A stretch of 33,745 nt of DNA from Gammaproteobacteria bacterium (GCA_029243585.1 JAQWRR010000033.1:1-33745), one strand, 5' to 3'; positions 18,996 to 28,788 are shown, counted from the first letter of the stretch. Numbers and translations are program-made. Notes: generated by a model not told the origin, from the letters alone.

Positions 18996-20357
18996 ATGGC
19001 TAATTGGGTAGCAAGGGCACTTAATTTTAAGCGTGGCGAACTTTCGCTTGCAGTACTCGCAGGCCTTTTCTATTTTTGCGTGCTTTGTGGCTATTTCTTT
19101 TTACGCCCAGTTCGTGAGGCGATGGGAGTGTCTGGCGGAATGGGCCAGCTTCGCTGGTTGTTTGTTGTGACATCCATAGTTGCACTGGTACTTGTATTAG
19201 CTTTTGGTGGTGTTGTAAGCCGGCTTGATCGAAGACGTTTTATTCCTATCGGCTATCTATTCATTATTATTTGTCTAGCAGGATTTTCCACCTTACTCAT
19301 TATTGATGCAGGGTCCGGAGGTGGTTTGATAGGGACAGAAACCGAGAGTAATTTAGCTCGTACAGTAGGTTATACCTTTTATACATGGCTGAGTGTGATA
19401 AACCTTTTTGCAAATAGCCTTTTCTGGGCCTTCATGGTTGACATTTTTAGTGTAGATCAGGGAAAGCGAATGTTTGCCTTCATCGGTATTGGTGGCACGG
19501 TTGGAGCGTTAATTGGTGGGTGGGCTACTAGTTTAATAAGCGCCCTAACAGACTCTATTTATCTGCCTGCCGGTCTAATGTTAATCGGTGCAGCTTTTTT
19601 TGGAATAGCAATAGTTGTAATGCTTATCCTAGACAGGAAGGCCGTAGGTTCTGAGTATTCACAACTCACAATGGACAGTACGGTTATGAGCGTTAGTCAA
19701 GGAGAGAGCATTGGAGGTAATTTTTGGGACGGAGCAACTGCCGTAGCTAAATCACCCTACCTATTAGGAATTGCGGGCTTCATTATTTTAATGGCGATCT
19801 CAAATACGCTTATCTATTTTACTGCAGCTAATATCATTTCAACTAGTACTGATACCTTTAGTCAGCGTGTGGAAGGATTTGCACAATTTGATGCGCTTGC
19901 ACAGGGTGCAACTTTAATAACTCAGATATTTATTACGACTCGACTTATCAAACGACTAGGAGTTGGTTGGACTTTGGCGATACTACCGCTTGTAACAGTT
20001 GCTGGGTTTGCTACCCTCGCTATCTGGCCTATATATGGCGTAATGGCTATATTTCAGGCGCTTCACAGAGCGACACGCTATGCTATTTCTCGCCCTGCAA
20101 GAGAAACTCTTTTTAGCATTGTTCCTGCCGATGAGAAATACAAAGCTAAACCATTGATAGACGTCTTTCTTTATAGGGGAGGTGATGTGGCAGGTGCAGG
20201 CATTCAGGGGGTCCTGAGCGCACTTGGAACCATGACTATTATGGCTGCAGCTACGGTACCGTTTGCTGGTATCTGGTGTGCATTATCACTGGCATTAGGA
20301 CGAGTACAACAACAAAGAAATACTGAAGATGCTGACCAAGCAACTGAAATAAGCTAA
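18996..20357 (+). CDS. Multi-TM transporter resembling NTP/NDP (ATP:ADP translocase) or MFS carriers
   Basis: 453 aa, about 12 TM segments; FKRGELSLAVLAGLFYFCVLCGYFFLRPVREAMGVSGG and RYAISRPARETLFSIVPADEKYKAKPLIDVFLYRGGD. Confidence 0.7.
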   Translation: MANWVARALNFKRGELSLAVLAGLFYFCVLCGYFFLRPVREAMGVSGGMGQLRWLFVVTSIVALVLVLAFGGVVSRLDRRRFIPIGYLFIIICLAGFSTLLIIDAGSGGGLIGTETESNLARTVGYTFYTWLSVINLFANSLFWAFMVDIFSVDQGKRMFAFIGIGGTVGALIGGWATSLISALTDSIYLPAGLMLIGAAFFGIAIVVMLILDRKAVGSEYSQLTMDSTVMSVSQGESIGGNFWDGATAVAKSPYLLGIAGFIILMAISNTLIYFTAANIISTSTDTFSQRVEGFAQFDALAQGATLITQIFITTRLIKRLGVGWTLAILPLVTVAGFATLAIWPIYGVMAIFQALHRATRYAISRPARETLFSIVPADEKYKAKPLIDVFLYRGGDVAGAGIQGVLSALGTMTIMAAATVPFAGIWCALSLALGRVQQQRNTEDADQATEIS

Positions 20358-20431
20358 AGGTATGGTTTTACTGAGTTGGTTTTTGTTTAATTAGGGAAGA
20401 AACTAAAACTTTTTTTTATTAAGACTGCTAT

Positions 20432-20450
20432 CTAAACCAATTAGGTTTAG
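20432..20450. repeat. Inverted repeat CTAAACC-AATTA-GGTTTAG between convergent genes
   Basis: Perfect 7-bp stem with 5-nt loop; no strong adjacent U tract on either strand. Confidence 0.4.
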
Positions 20451-20462
20451 TAAAAGTTGTTG

Positions 20463-21485
20463 TTAAGCATTAATGTCAGGAATGAGGTCGCTCTCAAGTC
20501 GGGCAATCATACCTTTAACCAATAGTTTGCGTTTTTTTAGACGCTTCAACATGATCTGATCCAAATCTGGATCATTTTTAATACGTGAAATGGCTTGATC
20601 CAGGTCTTGATATGCTACTCGTAATGCTTTGAGTTTTTCGACATTTTTAAAAGCTTCGGTTTCTACTTTTTTGCCACTATTTTTTACAAAAGACTGTAGC
20701 CAATTTAAGTTAGGGTTGCCAAATGCTATGAAGTTAGGGTTCAAAAAATCATTTTTAGTGTTATACCTTAGCGGCTGACCAAACAAATCTATCATGCTTC
20801 CTCCGGCACTTTCGAGGATGGCTTGAGCGGCTGCTGTGTCCCACTCTGATGTTGGACCAAATCTTGGATATAGATCTGCCTGGCCGTCTGCGATATAGCA
20901 AGTTTTTATCGAACTACCTATTTTTTTTAACTGATAATCACCCAGAGTTTTAATATGTTTATCTAAAGCAGCATCTGTATGGCTTCGACTACCAACAATT
21001 CTGATCGGTTGATTTTGAACTAGGGATGTATTTATTTTGATTTTGTCTTGATTTTTATATCGGCGCCAAGCACCAAGTTCTATGGAGCCGCTATATTCAA
21101 TCTGTAAGGCTGGAGCCAGAACCACTCCAAGTGTAGCCCTGTTTCCTTCTACCAATGCAATATTTACTGTAAATTCTCCATTGCGCTTCACGAACTCCTT
21201 TGTTCCATCTAGCGGATCAACTAACCAGTATGATTTCCAGTTTCGTCGATCTCTTACTTCTTTTTCTGGTGATTCTTCGGATAGGACAGGAAGGTGGGGT
21301 TTTAAATTAGTTAGTCCTTCCTGGATGATATGGTGGGAACTCTGGTCAGCCTTTGTCAAAGGTGACCCGTCATTTTTTAATTCAATGGCAAAATCTTTCT
21401 CATAGATTTCCATAATGGATTTACTAGCAGTCCTAGCAATTTCTATTACTTCTTCTAACAAATTATTTTTAAATCTGAAGGTCAT
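20463..21485 (-). CDS. cysQ: 3'(2'),5'-bisphosphate nucleotidase CysQ with C-terminal DUF465/YdcH-like domain
   Basis: N part LSEESPEKEVRDRRNWKSYWLVDPLDGTKEFVKRNGEFTVNIALVEG (inositol monophosphatase fold); C part LKALRVAYQDLDQAISRIKNDPDLDQIMLKRLKKRKLLVKGMIARLESDLIPDINA matches the DUF465 pattern. Confidence 0.9.
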   Translation of the reverse strand: MTFRFKNNLLEEVIEIARTASKSIMEIYEKDFAIELKNDGSPLTKADQSSHHIIQEGLTNLKPHLPVLSEESPEKEVRDRRNWKSYWLVDPLDGTKEFVKRNGEFTVNIALVEGNRATLGVVLAPALQIEYSGSIELGAWRRYKNQDKIKINTSLVQNQPIRIVGSRSHTDAALDKHIKTLGDYQLKKIGSSIKTCYIADGQADLYPRFGPTSEWDTAAAQAILESAGGSMIDLFGQPLRYNTKNDFLNPNFIAFGNPNLNWLQSFVKNSGKKVETEAFKNVEKLKALRVAYQDLDQAISRIKNDPDLDQIMLKRLKKRKLLVKGMIARLESDLIPDINA

Positions 21486-21525
21486 GCATTTCTTGATCTG
21501 CTAGTTCCTATTACTATAGTCATTC

Positions 21526-22218
21526 ATGTTGCAACGGGTCACAAGGATGAAAGATTCTTCTAAGACAATAATTTCTTGGGATCAAGTTGATACAGTACTT
21601 GTAGATATGGATGGAACGCTACTAGATCTTGCGTTTGATAATTTTTTTTGGCGTGAAGTTGTTCCAAAGGAATACGCAAAACAGAATGGGTTAAGCGAGA
21701 ATATTGCAAGAGAAGAGTTAATGTCCCGCTATAAGGCTTTGCAGGGGAGGCTTGAGTGGTATTGCATAGATTACTGGACTGATGATCTCAACCTAGATAT
21801 TCGAGGTTTGAAACATAAATACCAAAGCCGTATTCAATTTCTTCCTGGAGCCATAGAATTTCTTGATTATCTAAGAATTAGTAAGAAACGAGTTATTTTG
21901 GTAACAAACGCGCATCCTGATACTTTTGCGATAAAAGCTCAGAAAACGGGGGTGGATAAGCATGTTGATGCGGTATTTTCCTCTCATGAATTTGAGTTTC
22001 CTAAAGAACATAAAGAGTTTTGGCCTCGTTTTTATGCTTCTCAAAAATTCACGCTACTTAGAACCGTTTTAATCGACGATAGTGCTCCAGTGCTTGAAGC
22101 GGCCAGAGATTTTGGCATTGGTAAAACGATTGCTATTAGCTGCCCTGATTCCAGGTTCGCTTCTCAAGAAGTAGCAGGATTTGTTTCAGTAGAAGGAGTA
22201 GAAAAGTTGATTTTCTAA
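21526..22218 (+). CDS. yrfG: GMP/IMP nucleotidase YrfG (HAD superfamily)
   Basis: WDQVDTVLVDMDGTLLDLAFDNFFWREVVPKEYA...WYCIDYWTDDLNLDI...VTNAHPDTFAIK. ATG at 21547 is a plausible alternative start. Confidence 0.9.
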   Translation: MLQRVTRMKDSSKTIISWDQVDTVLVDMDGTLLDLAFDNFFWREVVPKEYAKQNGLSENIAREELMSRYKALQGRLEWYCIDYWTDDLNLDIRGLKHKYQSRIQFLPGAIEFLDYLRISKKRVILVTNAHPDTFAIKAQKTGVDKHVDAVFSSHEFEFPKEHKEFWPRFYASQKFTLLRTVLIDDSAPVLEAARDFGIGKTIAISCPDSRFASQEVAGFVSVEGVEKLIF

Positions 22219-22227
22219 TTATTTATA

Positions 22228-23547
22228 TCAGCGCTTTTTTTGGTGTCTTGCCCTTTGAGGTCGCGGCTTATTTCGTGAATTTCCAGATGAAGAGCGTGAT
22301 TGTTTGAAGGGCATTTTCTTTGGTTTATAAGGCGGAGTTTTTACGGGCAAAAGAGAGTCACGATCAATCTGCTCCACCGAAATTTTTCGGCCTATGTATT
22401 TCTCAATATCAGGAAGTGACATGGCATAGTTTTCACAACCGAAACTGATAGCATCTCCTGATGCACCAGCTCGTGCGGTGCGACCAATACGATGCACATA
22501 ATCTTCCGCATCTTGAGGTAGATCATAGTTAAACACATAATTCACGTCTGGAATGTGAAGTCCCCTAGATGCAACATCAGTACCAATAAGAACTGGCAGG
22601 TCACCCGATAAGAATTCCTTGAGCATTCTTATGCGTTTATTTTGAGGTACATCGCCAGATATTGCCTGAGCATGAATTCCATTGTGTTCTAGATAGTTCT
22701 GTAATTTATCTGCTTCACGACGAGTATTAACAAAGATCATTGTTCGATTTGGGTTCCGTTGCCTAAGTAGTGTAATTAGCAAGGGGATTTTTTCTTCATT
22801 TGCAGGAAAATAAATGCTTTGTTGCACACGATCAACGGTCATCTTGTCAGGCTCGATACGAATCAGTTCTGGGTCATTCATATGCTCATAAGCTAGCTCA
22901 AGTACTCTATGTGAAAGCGTCGCCGAGAAAAGCATGTTGAGCCTTAAATCTCTTTCCGGTAACCGTCTTAATACATAGCGGATATCTTTTATGAAGCCTA
23001 AGTCAAACATCCGATCTGCCTCATCAAGAATCATTACTTGAATTCGACGAAAGGAGAACACTCGGTTTTTAAAGTAATCGATGAGTCGTCCAGGCGTTCC
23101 AATCAAAACATCAACACCTTGAACTAATATTTGTTTTTGTTTTTCGTAGTCAGTTCCACCATAGGCAAGCCCAAGTTTAAATGGCAGATGACGTCCAAGT
23201 TGCACAGCATCCGCATGAATCTGTATTGCGAGCTCCCTGGTGGGCGCAAGAATTAAAGCCCTTGGCCCGGGTTGATGCGAATGGATGGGGTCAGAGATGG
23301 CAAGTTTATTGAATAAGGCCACTAAAAAAGCGGCGGTTTTTCCCGTTCCAGTCTGAGCCTGTCCAGCAACGTCACCCCCTGTTAAGGCAATAGGTAAGGT
23401 TTTCTCCTGTATAGGCGTGCATTTGCTGAAACCCGCGTCAGCTATGCCCTGAAGGAGTTTATCAGGGAGTGAAAGAGTGCTAAATCTGAGGTCGCTAAGG
23501 TGATCGTCACGCTTAGTTCCTGAATCATCATTCGTAAAAACTTGCAA
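22228..23547 (-). CDS. rhlB: DEAD-box ATP-dependent RNA helicase RhlB
   Basis: [65 protein letters not shown] motifs; divergent from trxA-rho as in E. coli. Confidence 0.92.
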   Translation of the reverse strand: MQVFTNDDSGTKRDDHLSDLRFSTLSLPDKLLQGIADAGFSKCTPIQEKTLPIALTGGDVAGQAQTGTGKTAAFLVALFNKLAISDPIHSHQPGPRALILAPTRELAIQIHADAVQLGRHLPFKLGLAYGGTDYEKQKQILVQGVDVLIGTPGRLIDYFKNRVFSFRRIQVMILDEADRMFDLGFIKDIRYVLRRLPERDLRLNMLFSATLSHRVLELAYEHMNDPELIRIEPDKMTVDRVQQSIYFPANEEKIPLLITLLRQRNPNRTMIFVNTRREADKLQNYLEHNGIHAQAISGDVPQNKRIRMLKEFLSGDLPVLIGTDVASRGLHIPDVNYVFNYDLPQDAEDYVHRIGRTARAGASGDAISFGCENYAMSLPDIEKYIGRKISVEQIDRDSLLPVKTPPYKPKKMPFKQSRSSSGNSRNKPRPQRARHQKKR

Positions 23548-23582
23548 ATTATGTTCTCAACGGTCCAAAATACACCTAATAA

Positions 23583-23707
23583 GGCGAGAGCACTCGCCCC
23601 CCCAGATACCCGCTGTATTCCCGCGAACGTCGTAAGGAAGCATTAAGCACCGATATTGTGCCTGACAGGGCAGCCGACGTCACTTCAGTTCAGCCCTTCG
23701 GCTTTTT
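23583..23707 (+). ncRNA. Candidate structured leader or small RNA upstream of trxA, ending in a terminator-like stem plus T5
   Basis: GGCGAG-AGCA-CTCGCC hairpin (23583-23598); ACGTCG (23627-23632)/CGACGT (23675-23680); AGCCGA (23672-23677)/TCGGCT (23698-23703) or the smaller AGCC-CTTC-GGCT, followed by TTTTT (23703-23707). No family recognised. Confidence 0.3.
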
Positions 23708-23773
23708 AGTACGGGACCATTCAGCGATAGCTCTGTTGGGAAGAATTATTTTAAGAGTTAGAGGTTTTGATAA

Positions 23774-24103
23774 GTGAGCGATAATATTTTACATACAACT
23801 GATAGTCAGTTTGATGAAGATGTCATTCAGTCTGAATGTCCCGTTTTGTTGGATTTTTGGGCAGAATGGTGTGGTCCGTGCAAGATGATTGCTCCAATGC
23901 TAGATGCTATTGCAGAAGAATATCAGGGCCGTTTGAAGGTGGTAAAAATAAATGTCGATGAAAACCCTCAGACACCTCTTAAGTATAACGTCCGCAGCAT
24001 ACCAACCCTTATCCTTTTAAAAGGAGAATCGGTTGAGGGGCAACAAATTGGTGCTGTCGCTAAGGGGGCATTAGCGTCTTTTATTGATAAGCATATTAGT
24101 TAA
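23774..24103 (+). CDS. trxA: Thioredoxin
   Basis: LLDFWAEWCGPCKMIAPMLDAIAEEY (WCGPC), NVRSIPTLILLKGE; GTG start. Confidence 0.96.
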   Translation: MSDNILHTTDSQFDEDVIQSECPVLLDFWAEWCGPCKMIAPMLDAIAEEYQGRLKVVKINVDENPQTPLKYNVRSIPTLILLKGESVEGQQIGAVAKGALASFIDKHIS

Positions 24104-24139
24104 AACGTTTAGTATTTTTTATTATTTGGTATTGGATCC

Positions 24140-25570
24140 GTGAGGGGATACTTGGGCAACACATCACGAAACCGTTCAAAGAACAGCCATAGGCAGTCTA
24201 GAGACGGTAATCAGAAAAAAAGACATTCACGCAGGCATAACCGCGAAGAGTTTCCGGATGATGAGGATTTTGATGTCATCTCAGCTGCCGAACTCGAGCT
24301 AACTAAAAATGCCATGAATCTTGCTGAGCTTAAGACCCGTCCAGCATCGGCGCTGGTTGAGCTTGCGCAGTCAATGGGTTTAGAAAGTCTAGCCCGCTCT
24401 CGAAAGCAAGATATTATTTTCTCGATTCTTAAAGCGCATGCTAAAAATGGAGAAAGCATTTTTGGTGAGGGGATTTTAGAGATTCTGCAGGATGGATTCG
24501 GGTTTTTGCGTTCAGCTGATAGTTCTTACTTGGCTGGTCCAGATGATATATATGTTTCCCCTAGTCAAATTCGCCGCTTTAATTTGAGAACTGGCGACAC
24601 TGTTTCAGGCATGATCCGTCCGCCAAAGGATGGTGAGCGTTACTTTGCCATGTTGAAAGTTGGCCAAATAAATCATGACGGCCCAGAGAATGCTAAAAAT
24701 AAGGTTTTGTTTGAGAATCTTACGCCGCTTTTTCCAACTCAGCGGCTAAAATTAGAACAAGGTAATGGCAGCACAGAGGACCTAACAGCGCGTATCATCG
24801 ATATGTGTGCGCCTATTGGTAAAGGCCAAAGAGGCTTGATTGTTTCCCCTCCCAAGGCTGGCAAGACAATGTTATTGCAGAACATAGCGTCTTCGATTGT
24901 TGCCAATCAGCCCGAATGCGACCTCATAGTCTTATTAATTGATGAAAGACCTGAGGAAGTCACAGAGATGGAACGTACTGTCAGAGGTGAGGTAGTTTCG
25001 AGTACTTTTGATGAACCAGCAACCAGGCATGTACAGGTTGCAGAAATGGTTATTGAGAAGGCAAAACGTCTCACAGAACATAAACGCGATGTCGTGATTT
25101 TATTGGATTCAATAACAAGACTAGCTCGTGCGTACAATACAGTTGTCCCATCTTCTGGAAAGGTTTTGACAGGTGGTGTTGATGCAAATGCACTTCAAAG
25201 ACCAAAACGGTTTTTTGGTGCTGCTAGAAATATTGAGGAAGGAGGTAGTCTGACTATTATTGCTACTGCTCTCGTAGATACCGGATCCAAGATGGACGAG
25301 GTGATTTATGAGGAGTTTAAGGGTACTGGCAATATGGAAATCCATCTTGATCGACGTGTTGCCGAGAAAAGAGTTTTTCCTGCGATTAATATTAATCGTT
25401 CAGGTACAAGAAAAGAGGAACTGCTTACAAAACCTGATGAGCTTCAGAAGATCTGGGTGTTGCGGAAGGTTTTACATCCAATGGATGAGTTAGCCGCTAT
25501 AGAGTTTTTGTTAGGTAAGCTTCAGGATACAAAAACTAACGTCGAATTTTTTGAGGCAATGAAGCGCTAG
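24140..25570 (+). CDS. rho: Transcription termination factor Rho with charged N-terminal extension
   Basis: [44 protein letters not shown]... onward is canonical Rho; about 58 extra in-frame residues upstream (GTG 24140 or TTG 24152 start). Confidence 0.96.
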   Translation: MRGYLGNTSRNRSKNSHRQSRDGNQKKRHSRRHNREEFPDDEDFDVISAAELELTKNAMNLAELKTRPASALVELAQSMGLESLARSRKQDIIFSILKAHAKNGESIFGEGILEILQDGFGFLRSADSSYLAGPDDIYVSPSQIRRFNLRTGDTVSGMIRPPKDGERYFAMLKVGQINHDGPENAKNKVLFENLTPLFPTQRLKLEQGNGSTEDLTARIIDMCAPIGKGQRGLIVSPPKAGKTMLLQNIASSIVANQPECDLIVLLIDERPEEVTEMERTVRGEVVSSTFDEPATRHVQVAEMVIEKAKRLTEHKRDVVILLDSITRLARAYNTVVPSSGKVLTGGVDANALQRPKRFFGAARNIEEGGSLTIIATALVDTGSKMDEVIYEEFKGTGNMEIHLDRRVAEKRVFPAININRSGTRKEELLTKPDELQKIWVLRKVLHPMDELAAIEFLLGKLQDTKTNVEFFEAMKR

Positions 25571-26865
25571 TTATCCTTTTGATCTTGTTCACGTTTGATA
25601 GCACGATACCCTATATCGTGCCGATAAAATGCTCCTTCCCAGTCTATTTTTTCGGCAATGTCATAAGCATTAGCAGCAGCTTCTGTGACATTTTTTCCTA
25701 GAGCAACAGCGCAGAGAACCCTCCCTCCGTTTGTAACAATATTTTTTTCATCTAATGTGGTGCCGGCATGGAACACCTTAGAATTCTCACCTAAGATACT
25801 ATCTAATCCAGTAATTGTATCTCCTGTTCTATAACTTTCAGGATAACCATCGCTTGCCATTACAACACCAAGGGATGCCCTTGGATCCCATTCTATTTCT
25901 ATAGACTCTAGGGATCCGTCAAATGCGCTGAGGCACAGGGCAGCAAGGTCTGATCGTAGTCTGATCAAAATCGGTTGTGTTTCCGGATCTCCAAATCTGC
26001 AGTTAAATTCCAATACTTTTGTTTTTCCGTTTGGGTCAATCATAAGTCCAGCATATAGGAACCCCCTATAATTCATGCCATCTGCATGCATGCCCTCAAC
26101 AGTCGGTATAATAATGTCCTGCATAACTTGATCAGATAGTTTTTTAGTCATTACTGGAGCTGGAGAGTAGGCTCCCATACCTCCAGTATTAGGGCCCTGA
26201 TCACCCTCATCACGGGTTTTATGGTCCTGTGAGCTTGCTAAAGGAACGATGCGCGTATCATCTACAATAGCGATAAAACTAGCTTCTTCGCCATAGAGAA
26301 ATTCTTCGATAACTACCTTTGAGCCAGCCTGACCGAAGATTTTTCCTTCCAACATACTTCTGAGGGTATCTTCAGCTTCAGCAAGAGTTTCTGTGATAAT
26401 TACACCTTTGCCAGCTGCTAACCCGTCTGCCTTGATGACGACTGGAAAGGTGCTTGATCGCACATATTCTATAGCCCTATCAAGATCTTCAAAATCTTTG
26501 TAGGTAGCAGTTGGAATATTATGTCTTTCTAGAAATTCTTTTGAAAAAGCTTTTGATCCTTCTAGTTTTGCAGCAGCCGCACGAGGACCAAAACATTTAA
26601 GCCCTGCCGCCTCAAAAAGATCAACTACACCCTCTACGAGAGGTTGTTCAGGGCCAACAATAGTCAAGCCTATATTTTCGGTTTGAGCAAGCTTGAGCAA
26701 GCCATCTAGATCATCAGCCTTGACTGATACATTACGAACCTTTTCTTCTTTTATAGTGCCCGCATTTCCTGGTGCTACTAGAACTTCTGATACCAAAGAA
26801 GACTGTGCAAACTTCCAAGCTAAGGCGTGCTCTCTGCCTCCACCGCCGATTACTAAAATTTTCAT
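25567..26865 (-). CDS. purD: Phosphoribosylamine-glycine ligase
   Basis: [40 protein letters not shown]-type ATP-grasp, GMGAYSPAP. Confidence 0.97.
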   Translation of the reverse strand: MKILVIGGGGREHALAWKFAQSSLVSEVLVAPGNAGTIKEEKVRNVSVKADDLDGLLKLAQTENIGLTIVGPEQPLVEGVVDLFEAAGLKCFGPRAAAAKLEGSKAFSKEFLERHNIPTATYKDFEDLDRAIEYVRSSTFPVVIKADGLAAGKGVIITETLAEAEDTLRSMLEGKIFGQAGSKVVIEEFLYGEEASFIAIVDDTRIVPLASSQDHKTRDEGDQGPNTGGMGAYSPAPVMTKKLSDQVMQDIIIPTVEGMHADGMNYRGFLYAGLMIDPNGKTKVLEFNCRFGDPETQPILIRLRSDLAALCLSAFDGSLESIEIEWDPRASLGVVMASDGYPESYRTGDTITGLDSILGENSKVFHAGTTLDEKNIVTNGGRVLCAVALGKNVTEAAANAYDIAEKIDWEGAFYRHDIGYRAIKREQDQKDN

Positions 26866-26887
26866 TGTCTTTTATTTTTCCGTTTTT

Positions 26888-28459
26888 TTAGTGACGAAAA
26901 TGCCTCATCCCAGTGAAAACCATAGCCATACCATGCTCATCAGCAGCTGCAATAACTTCTTCATCACGTACAGAACCCCCAGGTTGTATAACGGACGTGA
27001 TTCCATGTTCAGCAGCAATATCAATACCATCGCGAAATGGAAAAAAAGCATCTGAGGCTACAGATGCATCAGTAAGAGTTAAATCTGCATCAGCAGCCTT
27101 CATTGCTGCAATACGTGCGCTCATAACACGGCTCGTCTGTCCAGCGCCTATGCCAAGAGTAGCGTGTTCATTAGTGTATACAATGGCATTGGATTTAATA
27201 AATTTTACAACTGTCCATGCAAATTTTAATGCTTTCAATTCTGAATTTGTTGGAGCACGTTTAGTAACGGTCGTTAACCGAAAATCATTAGAATCAGTGT
27301 AATCATTGCTTTGCACTAATAACCCACCAGCAATAGACTTCATGTTCCAATCATAATCAGTTATCTGCATTGGACCAGTTTCCAGAACACGCACATTTTT
27401 TTTCTGACCAAGATCCTTATATGCACCCCGATCAATTTCTGGAGCAATTATGAGCTCGACCATCTGATTTTGAATAATGAATTTAGCCGTATTTGCGTCT
27501 AGTGTTCTGTTAAAAGCAATGATTCCACCAAACGCAGATTGCGGATCTGTGGAAAAAGCCGTTTGATATGCAGTTAGAAGGTTTTCCGAGACAGCCACAC
27601 CGCATGGATTAGCATGTTTAATAATTGCACATACTGGATCAGAAAAAGCTTTTACACAGTCAAGAGCAGCCTCCGCATCAACTATATTATTAAAGGAAAG
27701 GGGTTTTCCTTGAATTTGTTTTGACCCAACAATTGATCCTGATAATGCATTAGAAGAACTAAATAGAGCAGCTTCTTGGTGAGGGTTTTCTCCATAACGA
27801 AGTTTTTGGTCTCGACGCCATCCAAGAACTAGTGGATCTGACGCTATTAGCTCAGACTCAGAATATGGTCCAGCACGGCGCAAATATTGTGAAATAGTAG
27901 CATCATAGTAAGCGGTATGAGCAAAAGCTTTAGCTGCAAGTTCGCTTCGTAAAGTTTTAAGTGACCCTCCTGTTTGCAAAGCTTCTAGTACTATTGGGTA
28001 GTCATCTGGGTCAATAATAACGGTTACCCTATTATGATTTTTTGCGGCAGCTCTAACCATCGCTGGACCACCGACATCAATTTTTTCAATAGCCTCTTCA
28101 TAGGTGCAATCCGAAGCAGCAATTGTGGATTCAAATGGATACAGATTTACAACCAGCAAATCAATCCAGTTAATACTATGTTCTGCGGTTATTGATTCAT
28201 CAATTCCAGTTCTTGCTAATAAACCACCATGAACAGAGGGATGTAGTGTTTTAACTCTCCCATCCATTATTTCAGGGAACTTTGTGATTTCTGAAATGTC
28301 AGTTACAGCTATACCAGCTGAACGTAGTGCTTCTGCTGTTCCACCGGTTGAAATGATTTCGAAAGATAGGCTCGTTAAACCTTTCGCGAAAGCGGCAAGC
28401 CCACTTTTATCAGATACACTTATGAGGACGCGAAATTTCTTTTTATCCGTGTGGTTCAT
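26888..28459 (-). CDS. purH: Bifunctional AICAR transformylase / IMP cyclohydrolase
   Basis: ALISVSDKSGL-type N terminus, FEIISTGGTAEALRSAGI, LRYGENPHQEAALF, IKHANPCGVA, GAGQTSRVMSARIA. Confidence 0.97.
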   Translation of the reverse strand: MNHTDKKKFRVLISVSDKSGLAAFAKGLTSLSFEIISTGGTAEALRSAGIAVTDISEITKFPEIMDGRVKTLHPSVHGGLLARTGIDESITAEHSINWIDLLVVNLYPFESTIAASDCTYEEAIEKIDVGGPAMVRAAAKNHNRVTVIIDPDDYPIVLEALQTGGSLKTLRSELAAKAFAHTAYYDATISQYLRRAGPYSESELIASDPLVLGWRRDQKLRYGENPHQEAALFSSSNALSGSIVGSKQIQGKPLSFNNIVDAEAALDCVKAFSDPVCAIIKHANPCGVAVSENLLTAYQTAFSTDPQSAFGGIIAFNRTLDANTAKFIIQNQMVELIIAPEIDRGAYKDLGQKKNVRVLETGPMQITDYDWNMKSIAGGLLVQSNDYTDSNDFRLTTVTKRAPTNSELKALKFAWTVVKFIKSNAIVYTNEHATLGIGAGQTSRVMSARIAAMKAADADLTLTDASVASDAFFPFRDGIDIAAEHGITSVIQPGGSVRDEEVIAAADEHGMAMVFTGMRHFRH

Positions 28460-28788
28460 TCATCTAACAGCTTATAAATCTTAAGTTTTTTTCTTAAAGT
28501 GCCACGGCTTATTCCTAGGATTTCAGCTGCTTCACTTTGATTTCCACTTGTATAATTCATAACCGTCCGAAATAGAGGTTTTTCCACTTCACCTATTACA
28601 AGCTGATAAAGCTCAGCAGGTTTATACCCATTAAGGTTTTTGAAATAAAGTGATAACGCCTTATCAGCAAGTGCACCAAGAGGCTTGCTTGCTGATTGCT
28701 CGTGATTATTAGATATTTTCTTTTTTGTTGCCGCAACTGTTTTTTTTATATTCTTCGAATTGATCACTACGTTTCCCTTGAGGGCCAA
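28456..28788 (-). CDS. fis: Fis-family DNA-binding protein
   Basis: C terminus VEKPLFRTVMNYTSGNQSEAAEILGISRGTLRKKLKIYKLLDE is the Fis HTH; overlaps purH start (ATGA) and the dusB 3' end. Confidence 0.93.
   Translation of the reverse strand: MALKGNVVINSKNIKKTVAATKKKISNNHEQSASKPLGALADKALSLYFKNLNGYKPAELYQLVIGEVEKPLFRTVMNYTSGNQSEAAEILGISRGTLRKKLKIYKLLDE

Noticed and set aside
20432-20450. CTAAACC/GGTTTAG hairpin as an intrinsic terminator for the transporter or cysQ gene
   Set aside because: Stem is A/T-rich and no U tract follows on either strand; left only as an inverted repeat.
23601-23690. Possible 4.5S/SRP RNA upstream of trxA (TTCCCGCGAACG and AAGGAAGCA resemble pieces of ffs)
   Set aside because: The diagnostic CAGG-CCGGAAGGAAGCAG core is not present; only short chance-level similarity.
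26693-27302. + strand ORFs of 120 and 129 aa opposite purD/purH
   Set aside because: Antisense to strongly conserved purD and purH, no recognisable domain, no supporting signals.
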